DNA of 64,000 nt. Source: Lacrimispora indolis DSM 755. Its GTDB lineage: Bacteria > Bacillota > Clostridia > Lachnospirales > Lachnospiraceae. Positions 26,152 to 34,843 of the stretch are shown here, piece by piece (the stretch's first letter is position 1; each line of letters begins with the position of its first letter). Below the pieces are notes generated by a model, which saw nothing but the letters and a program-made list of their open reading frames with translations, was not told the DNA's origin and searched no databases. The stretch is from NCBI RefSeq assembly GCF_000526995.1, contig NZ_AZUI01000001.1, positions 5,994,001-6,058,000 of the forward strand, given 5' to 3'. The position numbers and the translations under genes are program-made.

Positions 26152-27075
26152 TCAAGAGCCCAGTTTTACCCGCGGATCAATAAATGCATAAGTCAAATCC
26201 ACCAGCAAATTAACCACACCGACAAAAACTGCAATGATTACGATAATCCCCATGACAACCGGGATATCCCTCAGCTTAACAGCATTGATCAGAAGGCTTG
26301 CGACTCCGGGGATAGCAAATACAGTTTCCGTAACAATAGCACCGCCAACCAAATTTGCAAACTGGCTGCCGATACTGGTAACAACCGGCAGCATACCGTT
26401 TCTTAAAACATGCTTCATAATAATCCGGCCCTCAGAGGCCCCTTTGGATCTGGCGGTCCGGACATAGTCCAGTTTGTTGACCTCCAGAATACTGGTTCTG
26501 GTCAATCGCACCTGACCGGCAAGGGAAGCACTGGCTAACGTAATCGCCGGCAGAATAAAATGACGGACCGATCCCGCTCCGGTTGCCGGAAACCACCCCA
26601 ACTGAATACAAAAGAAAATCTGTGCCATCAGCCCAAACCAAAAGGCTGGCAGAGATGAAAAAAGCATTGCCAAAACCAGCGTAACATAGTCCAACACCCC
26701 GTTTTGCCTGACCGCAGCAAATACTCCCAGCGGAATCCCAATAAAAGCAGCGATTGCCATGGACATCAAACCTAAAGACAGCGTATTGGGAAGTCTTGAT
26801 ACAAATTCTGACATAACATCATAGCCGTTGTACCAGGAAGTACCGAAATTACCGATTAAGACATCTTTCATATAACTGAAATAACGTATTAAAACGGGCT
26901 TATCCAGTCCCAGTTCCAACTGTTTTGCCACGATTTCTTCATATGATGCATCAGTTCCCAATATTAGCTTGGCCGGATCACCAGGAGCCATGCTCATGAT
27001 GATATAGATAAACATTGTAATACCGACCACAACCGGAATCAGCATTAGAATTCTCTTAAAAACATACTTAGCCAT
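26152..27075 (-). CDS. Opp/Dpp-type ABC importer permease (OppB-like)
   Basis: The 307-residue membrane protein begins MAKYVFKRILMLIPVVVGIT and shows MAPGDPAKLILG, GNFGTSWYNG and the ATPase-contact loop TARSKGASEGRIIMKHVLRNGM, typical of OppB/DppB. Six membrane segments are predicted. The ATG at 27075 is used because GAGGTG precedes it; four codons upstream another ATG lacks a site. A hairpin separates this gene from the binding-protein gene. Confidence 0.92.
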   Translation of the reverse strand: MAKYVFKRILMLIPVVVGITMFIYIIMSMAPGDPAKLILGTDASYEEIVAKQLELGLDKPVLIRYFSYMKDVLIGNFGTSWYNGYDVMSEFVSRLPNTLSLGLMSMAIAAFIGIPLGVFAAVRQNGVLDYVTLVLAMLFSSLPAFWFGLMAQIFFCIQLGWFPATGAGSVRHFILPAITLASASLAGQVRLTRTSILEVNKLDYVRTARSKGASEGRIIMKHVLRNGMLPVVTSIGSQFANLVGGAIVTETVFAIPGVASLLINAVKLRDIPVVMGIIVIIAVFVGVVNLLVDLTYAFIDPRVKLGS

Positions 27076-27096
27076 ACTACACCTCATTTTTAGAAA

Positions 27097-27116
27097 AGGG
27101 GAGTTTTAACTCCCCT
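27097..27116 (-). terminator. intercistronic hairpin between binding-protein and permease genes
   Basis: GGGGAGTT and AACTCCCC (27098-27105, 27108-27115) form a compact stem followed on the minus strand by CTTTTCT. In binding-protein operons such hairpins act as leaky terminators or 3' stabilisers that give excess binding protein. A comparable stem sits at 44130-44154 in the second importer operon. Confidence 0.6.
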
Positions 27117-27150
27117 CTTGTCCCGTCTGATTGTTTACTGAAAACGACTC

Positions 27151-28770
27151 CTACCAACTCCAGTCATTAAAATAATAGAGACCGGTCAATGCTCTTGGCA
27201 CCACACCTTTAATTGATGAATTAAATGCACAGGCATTTACTTCATAATACAAGCAGACACTTAATGCATGTTCGGCAATCAAATTGCAGGCAGCCGCATA
27301 ATTTTCTTTTCTTTTTTCCGGATCAGTTTCCGTTCTTCCTGCGGTCAGGTATGCATCCATCTCAGGAGAGGTGATTCCCGCATCGTAAAGTCCCGGCTGT
27401 ACCAGAAACTCACTGTGATATTGGAAAAACATGCCGTCCGCATCAAGAACCGACACTCCCTGCGCCCGGACAGACGCTCCAAATTCGCCGGCATCTGCCG
27501 CTGCCTGATAGGAGGCAGCATCCAGCGCATTTACCGTACAATTGATTCCCAGTTCAATCAGCTGTCCCTGAATAATCTGTGAAGCGCTTTCATTCCTGCT
27601 TCCTGCTACGGTCAGAATCTTAAATTCTTCCCCGTTATAGCCGGATTTTGCCAGATACTCTTTAGCTGTATCCAGATTATACTCAACCACCTCATAGGTG
27701 CCCGCATCCGGTCTTCCAGAGAAGGAAGGAGCAATCGGAATATCCCCAACCGTTGCATAGCCTTCGTAAACACCGATATTGACTTCCTCTTTGTTGATAC
27801 CATACATCAGTGCTTTTCTAAAATTAATATCTTTTGCCGGGCCTTCATTTAAGTTCAGATGCATACTGCACATAGAAGATGCATCTGTTGTCTGCCATGT
27901 TACTTTATCAGATTTGAGCTTGGTCAGAGATCCAACATTTGCCTGAATCAAGACATCGATATCCCCATTTTCCAAAGAAACCATCTGGGTATTGATATCC
28001 GTTAAAATCAAATAGGTCACGTGCTTGATAGCCGGTACCCCGCCCCAATAGTTATCAAACGCTTCCATAGTAATCCGGTCACCGGAAACACGGGATACAA
28101 AGGTGTAGGGACCTGTTCCGACTGGCTTATCATTATAGGCATCCTCTCCCACACTCTCATACAGTGCTTTGGATACCACTAGTGCATAGCGTCCAGCCAA
28201 AGCATTCAGAAACGGGCCATAAGGAGCAGTCAGGGTAATTACTACCGTCTTGTCATCAGTTGCCACTGCACTGTCTAAATTAGCCAACTGTGCGGCTCCC
28301 TGGGCAGTATGTCCGGCTGTGTCAATGGAAAAGGCCACATCATCTGCTGTCATCTTTGTGCCGTCATGGAAATATACATCATCCCTGATATGCAGGGTGT
28401 ACGTTTTTCCGTCATCAGAAACCTCCCAGCTTTCAGCCAGCAGGGGCTCATGGGAACCGTCTGGGCCAAACTTAATCGGTGTTTCGTATACATTATGTAG
28501 AATCGGAACCTCATCCATATTTGTCTTCAATGAACTGTGGAATGGGAAGAAACAATCCGGCTCTGCGGCACAGGCTACAATGACTGTATCTTTCCCCCCG
28601 GAATCTGTGCTGCTGCCATCTGCACTGCTGTTTCCCGAAGATGAGGCATCGGAATTCTGTGCCTGTAAAGCCGTTCCTCCGGAATTGCTGACGGCCCCCC
28701 CGCCGCAGGCTGCTAGTGAAAAAGTCATACTTGCTGCCAGCATTATTGCCAATACTTTGCTCATTTTCAT
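27151..28770 (-). CDS. Extracellular solute-binding lipoprotein (SBP family 5, OppA-like)
   Basis: The 539-residue lipoprotein has a signal peptide ending in the lipobox SLAAC (about residues 17-21), a Ser/Gly-rich linker and the family 5 binding-protein fold (YETPIKFGPDGSHEPLLAESWEVSDDG, DDVYFHDGTKMTADDV, RKALMYGINKEEV). It should be anchored outside the membrane and deliver ligand to the OppBC-like pore. The start at 28770 follows AGGAGGAAGGTTTA; the frame continues 14 codons further without a site. It is the first gene of an operon that runs to garR at 15176. Ligand inferred from context: an oligosaccharide or glycoside. Confidence 0.92.
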   Translation of the reverse strand: MKMSKVLAIMLAASMTFSLAACGGGAVSNSGGTALQAQNSDASSSGNSSADGSSTDSGGKDTVIVACAAEPDCFFPFHSSLKTNMDEVPILHNVYETPIKFGPDGSHEPLLAESWEVSDDGKTYTLHIRDDVYFHDGTKMTADDVAFSIDTAGHTAQGAAQLANLDSAVATDDKTVVITLTAPYGPFLNALAGRYALVVSKALYESVGEDAYNDKPVGTGPYTFVSRVSGDRITMEAFDNYWGGVPAIKHVTYLILTDINTQMVSLENGDIDVLIQANVGSLTKLKSDKVTWQTTDASSMCSMHLNLNEGPAKDINFRKALMYGINKEEVNIGVYEGYATVGDIPIAPSFSGRPDAGTYEVVEYNLDTAKEYLAKSGYNGEEFKILTVAGSRNESASQIIQGQLIELGINCTVNALDAASYQAAADAGEFGASVRAQGVSVLDADGMFFQYHSEFLVQPGLYDAGITSPEMDAYLTAGRTETDPEKRKENYAAACNLIAEHALSVCLYYEVNACAFNSSIKGVVPRALTGLYYFNDWSW

Positions 28771-28899
28771 TAAACCTTCCTCCTGATATTTTAGAATTTT
28801 TATTTTTTGCACACATGATTCAAAATTATCCCCCCTCTCTGCATAATGTATTCTTTATGTGTGCTTTTCTTACTTTTACACTTATTTTTTCTTATTTTC

Positions 28900-29012
28900 G
28901 TATACATTATATCATTAAAAAATCATTGATTATATTGACATTCTCTACAAAATGTATACATTTTGTTGTAAATATTGCATAACATGCCGCATTTAAATCA
29001 ATTATTGTATAC
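28900..29012 (-). promoter_or_regulatory. three evenly spaced GTATAC operators and -10 elements upstream of the importer operon
   Basis: GTATAC cores occur at 28900-28905, 28954-28959 and 29007-29012, spaced 54 and 53 bases, close to five helical turns. The central one lies in a perfect 20-base palindrome (28947-28966) built around CAAAATGTATACATTTTG. TGTATACA-type palindromes are known targets of GntR/FadR-subfamily proteins, and such a regulator is encoded at 16412. TATAAT hexamers on the minus strand lie at plus 28906-28911 and 28929-28934, so site one would cover the start point. No good -35 was seen. Confidence 0.7.
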
Positions 29013-29345
29013 TTTTTTAGTTGACTTCATTCTTATTTCGCTCTGATCATTATCATTGCCATGATTCTCTTCTACGTTTTAAGAATGCTTATCATTCCAG
29101 TCTGCTTAATCATTGGTGTTAGAATTTAAATACTGCATGTCAAAATGAAAATTTTCAAAAAAATAATTCCGGTACAATCAAAGTATCAAATGTAGGTACT
29201 GGAAGCCTGTACCAAACTCCCGACGGATTCTTTATTGCAAAGATCAAGTTATACATGTCAGAACTTTGAATCAGTAACAAACCAATTCAACAGATTTGCG
29301 AAGCAATATAATAAGGCAGCTTGAAATACCCATTGAAAAACATTT
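29013..29345. other. long intergenic stretch, no gene recognised
   Basis: This AT-rich stretch between the importer operon control region and the metallo-beta-lactamase terminator holds no open frame with a ribosome site and no clear hairpin. A short plus-strand frame (NVGTGSLYQTPDGFF around 29190-29235) looks protein-like and may be a small relic, but I could not assign it. Confidence 0.3.
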
Positions 29346-29349
29346 ATCA

Positions 29350-29388
29350 AAAAAAAGGCACATTTCCATGTTTTGAAAATGTACCTTT
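29350..29388 (-). terminator. terminator after the metallo-beta-lactamase-fold gene
   Basis: Positions 29354-29365 pair with 29377-29388; the one plus-strand mismatch becomes a U-G pair in the minus RNA, and the stem is followed by TTTTTTTT on the minus strand. It lies about 100 bases after the stop at 29485. Confidence 0.8.
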
Positions 29389-29484
29389 CATTATTGTCCT
29401 TGCTTTTTGTTAAGTGTTCCATTTCTATAAGTTAAGATTTAAACCGACAAATTGGAATTTGCATATTTTTTCTGCAAAGAAACA

Positions 29485-30171
29485 TTATATCGATTTCAAA
29501 TAATACAATAACTCACATTTAGTAAGTGGGTCTGCATGACCCAAAATACAATATTGATAATCTGTACCTTCTATCAGATTTATCAATTTCTCTAATTTCT
29601 CTCTATCCATGTAAGAATCATTAAAGAAATCCTCACTTGTTGAATCTCCCAAAAACAATACTTTTTCTTCAGGCACATAAATAAGCACGGTATCTTCTGA
29701 GTGGGGCGATTCTGCATGGAAGATCTTTGCAGTCATTCCGCCCAAATTAACAGTAAGTTCTTTTTCAAATTGAATATCCGATAGTACGGCAACAATTTTC
29801 TTATTATCTTCATACTCTCTGCTGAGGCACTCATCATTCTCTTTTAGAAATTGTATATATGCACTGTCTGATAGTTTGGCTCGTTCAATATCCAAGAACT
29901 CGTTCGTTCTGTTATGAGCAATGGATAGTCCATGAATATGATGCATTCCAAATGTATGATCCCAATGCCAATGGGTTATGATTGTAAAATCCGGCTTTTT
30001 TAATCCCGCAACTTCTAAAGCTTTATAAAATTCATCAACATGGTCTGCTGAATTACCTGCATCAATGGCAATCATAATTTTTTCACCTTTTAGATAAACC
30101 AGCATAGGACGGTCTGTTTCCTGCTGATGTGGATAATAAAATATCCTGCCGCTTATTTTTTTCAGTTCCAT
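29485..30171 (-). CDS. Metallo-beta-lactamase-fold hydrolase
   Basis: The 228-residue protein has the metal-binding signature THWHWDHTFGMHH (about residues 61-73), a second histidine in FHAESPHSEDT and an aspartate in LFLGDSTSEDFF, then LGHADPL near the end. This is the typical binuclear hydrolase core of the family. The substrate is not identifiable; relatives include lactonases, glyoxalase II-like thioesterases and beta-lactamase-like enzymes. It belongs to a run of unrelated accessory genes between two catabolic operons and ends in its own terminator. Confidence 0.85.
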   Translation of the reverse strand: MELKKISGRIFYYPHQQETDRPMLVYLKGEKIMIAIDAGNSADHVDEFYKALEVAGLKKPDFTIITHWHWDHTFGMHHIHGLSIAHNRTNEFLDIERAKLSDSAYIQFLKENDECLSREYEDNKKIVAVLSDIQFEKELTVNLGGMTAKIFHAESPHSEDTVLIYVPEEKVLFLGDSTSEDFFNDSYMDREKLEKLINLIEGTDYQYCILGHADPLTKCELLYYLKSI

Positions 30172-30256
30172 TTGTTATCCCACCTTTCCGGCAGCAAATC
30201 TTGAAGCAATACTTCATTCATTCCAGTCAATATAATTTGACTGCTTGTAGTATCGT

Positions 30257-30457
30257 TTACAAATCCTTGTTGAACACAAACCAGCAAATATCATTTCGCA
30301 AACGGTCATCATCCGGACGCATTTCTTCAAAATAGTGCAGGACATGCTGAGCGCACTGTGCTGCCCAAACCGCCAACAGATGGTGATCCTCATCTGACAA
30401 TGTACCGCCTCGGCGAACTGTGATGAACCTTTTGTCACGGATTTTAGGCAATATCAT
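30257..30457 (-). pseudogene. truncated Imm5-like immunity protein gene
   Basis: The reading frame begins with ATG at 30457 behind GGGAGGATAAT and encodes MILPKIRDKRFITVRRGGTL, then DEDHHLLAVWAAQCAQHVLHYFEEMRPDDDR, the recognisable N-terminal part of a putative immunity protein family usually about 150 residues long. After roughly 55 residues the similarity stops and the frame ends as NDICWFVFNKDL, so the protein is cut short. No cognate toxin gene is nearby. Probably a decayed relic. Confidence 0.55.
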
Positions 30458-30540
30458 ATTATCCTCCCTCATCTATTAATAATAAGCCGCAGTTTGAAAC
30501 CATCAGATAAATTGGAGTCTGTATAATAATGCTTATGATA

Positions 30541-30963
30541 CTAAGGTTGACTGGGCGGCTCTTCGGCAACGAGATTCCAACTTACGCCGTACTTATCCAT
30601 AAGCCCCGCATGAAATGTGCTGTAAAATGTTTTTGTCGGCGGAAGGGTAATATGAGCACCAACGCTCAATACATCAAAAATTTTTTGTGCCTCTTTTGCG
30701 GAGGGTACTTTTGTAGTTAATTTTATCATGTTACCTTTGGACACTGGCTCTGCTATTTCATCTGCAAACCAAAAAACTGTATCACAGATATTCATTTCAG
30801 CATGTAAAATCCAGTCTTTTAGATTTAACGGCGGAGCAGTAACACCTTCCGGTACATACTCTCCATATGGCTGTGACATTAGAATTTTACTACTAAAAGC
30901 TGTCTGGTAAAACTCCAATGCTTCACTGCAATTTCCTGCAAATGTAATATAAGGTGTAACCAT
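30541..30963 (-). CDS. VOC family protein (PhnB-like)
   Basis: The 140-residue protein is a small vicinal-oxygen-chelate-fold protein of the PhnB/3-demethylubiquinone-like group: PYITFAGNCSEALEFYQTAF at the start, AEMNICDTVFWFADE in the middle and FHAGLMDKYGVSWNLV at the end. Members are often annotated as glyoxalase-like, but metal ligands and substrate are uncertain. The start is at 30963 after GGGAGGTAAAGAT; the frame extends 28 codons upstream without a site. It appears as a free-standing accessory gene. Confidence 0.85.
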   Translation of the reverse strand: MVTPYITFAGNCSEALEFYQTAFSSKILMSQPYGEYVPEGVTAPPLNLKDWILHAEMNICDTVFWFADEIAEPVSKGNMIKLTTKVPSAKEAQKIFDVLSVGAHITLPPTKTFYSTFHAGLMDKYGVSWNLVAEEPPSQP

Positions 30964-31169
30964 ATCTTTACCTCCCGCTATTTTAATATTCTGTGCATAA
31001 AACAAATTCAAATTTATAAGACAGGCATTTCTGTCAGAACACATCATTCAGTAATTCACATTCTTGTTTTAGATAACAAAGTGACCTGTTCATATGGGAC
31101 TGTGCGAGTTTGTCAAACATCCATCAGGATGCCTCATTAATCTCATTGTTTAAATAATATTCCACATAG

Positions 31170-31712
31170 TCAATTACCTGATTCGTTCCTCTGCTCCCTG
31201 AAATGTAACAAAATATCTTCCACCGATTGCTCCGGTAACTGCGCTGAGGTGTCAAGCCAAAATCCAATTTTAGGAGTTTCTCTCATAAAATCCGCATATA
31301 GAGCTTCTGGCGTAAAACCAACATACCCAACCTTTCCCCGCAATGTTTCACGCTGCTTTACTGTTTCCACATTTGGACAAAGTACTATTACATGTACACG
31401 ACGATCTCCCAGCATATCTAATACGCGGGCAAGTTCCTGACCGTAATAATTGTCCTGCATAACTACGGAAAATCCATTATCATAATAGGTTTTTGCCGCA
31501 TCTGCAGCCAAACGATAGCGCAGATGCAGCTGCCGGATTGCTTCATCGGACGGCTGCGGGGACATCTCAGCACGTCCTGATACAATCATTGTGCGAAATA
31601 TATCACCGCGTAAATGTACGCTCTTTTCAATTTTTGAAGTGAGCAGTTCTGCAACTGTTGATTTTCCAGATGCCATAACGCCGGTAATTAAGTAAATTGC
31701 TTTTTCCAGCAT
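31170..31712 (-). CDS. P-loop kinase-like ATPase (zeta-toxin/chloramphenicol phosphotransferase-like)
   Basis: The 180-residue protein has Walker A LITGVMASGKSTVAELL (about residues 6-22) and HLRGDIFRTMIVSGR, a pattern of small-molecule P-loop kinases in which the aspartate after the first strand acts as base. A lid-like region KQRETLRGKVGYVGF and a C-terminal FWLDTSAQ follow. The start at 31712 has CAGGAGGTACTCA in front. Possible roles include antibiotic or nucleotide phosphorylation, but the substrate cannot be told; no antitoxin partner is visible, arguing against a toxin pair. Confidence 0.75.
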   Translation of the reverse strand: MLEKAIYLITGVMASGKSTVAELLTSKIEKSVHLRGDIFRTMIVSGRAEMSPQPSDEAIRQLHLRYRLAADAAKTYYDNGFSVVMQDNYYGQELARVLDMLGDRRVHVIVLCPNVETVKQRETLRGKVGYVGFTPEALYADFMRETPKIGFWLDTSAQLPEQSVEDILLHFREQRNESGN

Positions 31713-31928
31713 TGAGTACCTCCTGATTTCATTATCATAATACAAATATATAACCGTAATTTTTAAGGGATCTGCCTTCGAATAACCCAAGTATTCATGA
31801 AAATCAGTAATATTCTTTTAATGCATAGTTGACACTGTACTACATATTTTAAAAATATCTTGTGTTAGTTATAATTATTTCTTACCATAAGAAAAATAGT
31901 ATTCTACCCGGCAACTTCTGATTTTTCG

Positions 31929-32369
31929 TTATTCATCACAGGAATGGATCGCCATAGTTTCAAATATCTGCCCATCTATACTAATCATATCATCAACGGG
32001 GATCACTTCACCACTGGTCATAATGATAACCCGTTCATATTCGTCTATCCTTTTAGCTGTACTTATAGTGGTAACATAGGCACCGCCATTCTTCTTCACA
32101 TCCGGCCGAAAGTAGGTGATAGCGATTTCAGGATGCTCTTTAAGCCGGTCTGCTATGATTTGTAACTTATCGTTCAAAGCATCCTTCATGTATTCGTCCA
32201 ATTCAACTTTCTCATCAGTCAGCCTTGCTGTCTCTTTGACAGCCGCATCATAGCCGGTCAGCGCGGCGAAAGGAGAAAACTGAGCTGCCCGGTCAATGAC
32301 TTCCATATGAGGGTGGGCCGTAGAGACATGGTGCGGTAGATTGATGATGTCGTCATATGCCCTCTTCAT
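31929..32369 (-). CDS. YolD-like protein
   Basis: The 146-residue protein belongs to the YolD-like family that accompanies Y-family polymerases in Firmicutes. The conserved N-terminal RAAQFSPFAALTGYDAAVKE is at about residues 27-46 and a beta-rich C-terminal part (YVTTISTAKRIDEYERVIIMTSGEVIPVDDMISI region) follows. Its ATG overlaps the polymerase stop as ATGA, so the two are translationally coupled. Function is not established; a role in controlling or loading the polymerase is a guess. A decayed homologue lies at 49829-50103. Confidence 0.88.
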   Translation of the reverse strand: MKRAYDDIINLPHHVSTAHPHMEVIDRAAQFSPFAALTGYDAAVKETARLTDEKVELDEYMKDALNDKLQIIADRLKEHPEIAITYFRPDVKKNGGAYVTTISTAKRIDEYERVIIMTSGEVIPVDDMISIDGQIFETMAIHSCDE

Positions 32370-33889
32370 GCCTTGTGTCCTCCAATCTGCTTATTTCGGT
32401 CTACAGTGGTAGCGCCTTCCTCCAGATTCATACCCTTTAGGATTGCATTCTTGCCGTATTTCTTCTTTATCTCCAGCATTGCTTTCTGCATGCTTTTTTC
32501 TCGTGCAAACTCAGCTTCTTCCTCCTCTTTCTTCGCTTGTACAGCCGCATAATCCGTAAAGAGATCAAGCTGTTCAAAGTTGTCTGTCTCATGAACGGTT
32601 TCCTCATTCATAACATGATTTGCTGTAATGTTGACTCTCCTGACCATGAGATTTTTATCAACGATGCGTTCAAACAACTCTGTGACGGCTTCCAGAATCA
32701 GTTTTGTAGAGGAGGTCTGTCCGCCAAGATTTGCCGTACCATGGGCAGCTTTTGGTACAGAGCGTCCATAGCGGTCAATGGTAATCGCCCCGTGATATGA
32801 TTTCTTTACCTTGGGGTTTGTCAGATTTTCCATATCATATCCGACTTCTAAAACAAGCTGGTCGGTCACAAGCCTTTTATCCACCAGATCAAGTACCAGC
32901 AGATCGGTCATTTCCCGCACGATCAGCTTCGCTTTATCAAAGGTATAGGCACATTGCAGTACCTGCCCCGACCCAATACTGTTTGTACTTGGCTTATACG
33001 CTTTAATATCAGCAATTGTGCATGGCTCCCACCCCCATGCATGGTCTATCAACAGCTCCGCATTAATGCCGAACAGCTTGTACAGTAAATCCTCGTTGTA
33101 ATAATCGGTGTTCTTACCGATAGAGCATCTTGCAATATCTCCCATGGTAAGGAGACCTTGATCCTCCAGCTTCTTAGCATATCCTTTACCTACACGCCAA
33201 AAGTCTGTCAGAGGCCGGTGCGACCATAGCAAATGACGGTAGCTCATTTCGTCTAATTCAGCGATCTGCACGCCGTTCTGGTCCGCCGGAATATGCTTTG
33301 CCTGAATATCCATAGCTACCTTACAAAGGTACAGGTTTGTGCCGATTCCCGCTGATCCTGTAATTCCAGTCGTTTTAAGAACATCAAGAATTATTTTCGT
33401 AGCAAGTTCACGGGCTGAGAGATTGTAGGTGCTGAGATAATCGGTAGCATCAAGAAATATCTCATCAATGGAATAGACATGGATATCTTCTGGTGCGATG
33501 TATTTCAAGTAAATATTGTAAATCCTCGTGCTGTATTCTATATAATGCGCCATTCTCGGTGGAGCAATCATATAGTCCAGCGAGGTTTCCGGTGAGGATT
33601 TAATTTCAATATCGCTGAAGGAAGCCCCGGAAAAGGCTCGTCCTGGCACGTTTCGTAACCGTGCTGCATTTACTTCCCTGACCCTCTGCACGACCTCAAA
33701 CAGCCTCGGTCTGCCAGGAATACCGTATGCTTTGAGAGATGGAGAGACGGCGAGACAGATGGTTTTTTCGGTGCGGCTTGCATCAGCGACAACAAGGTTA
33801 GTGGTCAGCGGATCAAAACCTCGTTCTATACATTCGACTGAAGCATAAAAGGACTTTAAATCGATTGCAATATAGATTCTGTTCTTCAT
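32366..33889 (-). CDS. Y-family DNA polymerase (UmuC/DinB-type, UvrX-like)
   Basis: The 507-residue enzyme is a translesion polymerase. Catalytic carboxylates are in IAIDLKSFYASVE (residues 7-19) and VYSIDEIFLDATD (about 138-150); finger, thumb (ITGSAGIGTNLYLCKVAMD) and little-finger regions (GYDMENLTNPKVKKSYHG) are present. The length exceeds DinB and matches the Firmicutes plasmid/phage UvrX type. It is the only intact one of three copies in the window; remnants lie at 14934-15105 and 50114-50395. AAGGAGG is about 17 bases from the ATG, unusually far. I saw no clear LexA box in the upstream 150 bases. Confidence 0.93.
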   Translation of the reverse strand: MKNRIYIAIDLKSFYASVECIERGFDPLTTNLVVADASRTEKTICLAVSPSLKAYGIPGRPRLFEVVQRVREVNAARLRNVPGRAFSGASFSDIEIKSSPETSLDYMIAPPRMAHYIEYSTRIYNIYLKYIAPEDIHVYSIDEIFLDATDYLSTYNLSARELATKIILDVLKTTGITGSAGIGTNLYLCKVAMDIQAKHIPADQNGVQIAELDEMSYRHLLWSHRPLTDFWRVGKGYAKKLEDQGLLTMGDIARCSIGKNTDYYNEDLLYKLFGINAELLIDHAWGWEPCTIADIKAYKPSTNSIGSGQVLQCAYTFDKAKLIVREMTDLLVLDLVDKRLVTDQLVLEVGYDMENLTNPKVKKSYHGAITIDRYGRSVPKAAHGTANLGGQTSSTKLILEAVTELFERIVDKNLMVRRVNITANHVMNEETVHETDNFEQLDLFTDYAAVQAKKEEEEAEFAREKSMQKAMLEIKKKYGKNAILKGMNLEEGATTVDRNKQIGGHKA

Positions 33890-33994
33890 TTTTATTCTCT
33901 GATCGCCTCCTTAAAATTCATCTGCTCCATAACATATAATTTAATTATAGCAAAAAAAAAGAAAAAATATAGCACTGAATTTTTATCAAAAAGA

Positions 33995-34033
33995 AAAAGC
34001 CAGTACTTTGTCCTCAGCAAAATACTGACTTTT
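33995..34033 (-). terminator. terminator of the second importer operon
   Basis: Stem 33995-34005 with 34023-34033, AAAAGTCAGTA paired to TACTGGCTTTT on the minus strand with a U-G pair, then TTTTTCTTTTT. It lies 12 bases past the last gene of the operon and ahead of the polymerase gene. Confidence 0.85.
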
Positions 34034-34044
34034 GTCCTTTCTAT

Positions 34045-34842
34045 CTATAAAGAGTAAAAATACTTCTTAAGAAACAGCACCTTCTTTATCTCCTCCTCCG
34101 GTTCATCAGAATACGCCTCAATGCTCACCCGCTCTGTGAACCTGCCGTTTTTTAACACTTCAAAAAACTCCCCGTATCTCTTATCCGGTTCCAGGGGAAA
34201 ACGCCGCCCCTCAGGTTTTGCAAAATGTACATGTCTGATATAGGGCATCAGCTCTTTCAACGCATCCAGGGACTCTTCTTCCATGGAAAAATGGTAGTAA
34301 TCCACCAAAAGCTTCACCGAGGATGCATCTGCAGCGTCCATCAGCGCTTTTCCCTCTTTTAACGTTCTAATGATGTTGCTTTCCATCCGGTTAAGCGGTT
34401 CAATGACAATGCAGATTCCCGCAGCCAAAGCATAGGGCTGAACAAGCTTTAACACAGCTGCAATCTGGTCAAATGCCCGGCCAGTGTCAAATCCTTCCGG
34501 AACATTTTTGGCCCCGCTGCTGCCAAAAACAATCACCTTCGCCCCCAGTCTCTTTGCCCGGTCTATGGCCTTTTCTACATAGCTTTCAATCTCTTGTTTA
34601 TTTACCATTTCTCCAGTCAGCCTGATTGAGGCAGGGAAGAAATTATTGCAGCACTCACAGGAAACCCCTGAACGCTCCACTTCAAACAATAAACTTTCAA
34701 ACTCTTCTTCCGGAAGCTCCATCACCTGGGCAAGCGGAAGCTCCACATAATCATAGCCCGATGAAGCAAGCGCAGGGATATACCCTGCGCCAATTGGATC
34801 CACGCTGTTTCCTAACATATTTAAACAACAACCCAATTTCAT
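34045..34842 (-). CDS. Xylose-isomerase-like TIM-barrel sugar isomerase/epimerase
   Basis: The 265-residue protein has the AP-endonuclease-2-like barrel with four metal-ligand motifs: CIVIEPLNRM (Glu), KLLVDYYHFS (Asp), RHVHFAKPEG (His) and VSIEAYSDEP (Glu). Relatives include hydroxypyruvate isomerase and ketose 3-epimerases. It is the last gene of the second importer operon, one base after the second garR, mirroring the isomerase-garR combination of the first operon although the two isomerases are not close relatives. A hydroxypyruvate/tartronate-semialdehyde isomerase role is plausible. Confidence 0.83.
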   Translation of the reverse strand: MKLGCCLNMLGNSVDPIGAGYIPALASSGYDYVELPLAQVMELPEEEFESLLFEVERSGVSCECCNNFFPASIRLTGEMVNKQEIESYVEKAIDRAKRLGAKVIVFGSSGAKNVPEGFDTGRAFDQIAAVLKLVQPYALAAGICIVIEPLNRMESNIIRTLKEGKALMDAADASSVKLLVDYYHFSMEEESLDALKELMPYIRHVHFAKPEGRRFPLEPDKRYGEFFEVLKNGRFTERVSIEAYSDEPEEEIKKVLFLKKYFYSL

Positions 34843-34843
34843 C

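Noticed and set aside
31048..31169. Possible mobile-element fragment between the VOC and kinase genes
   Set aside because: The sequence has no inverted repeats, no transposase similarity and no match to the dispersed repeat.
33890..34000. LexA/SOS box ahead of the Y-family polymerase
   Set aside because: No GAAC-N4-GTTC-type palindrome is visible in the upstream region.
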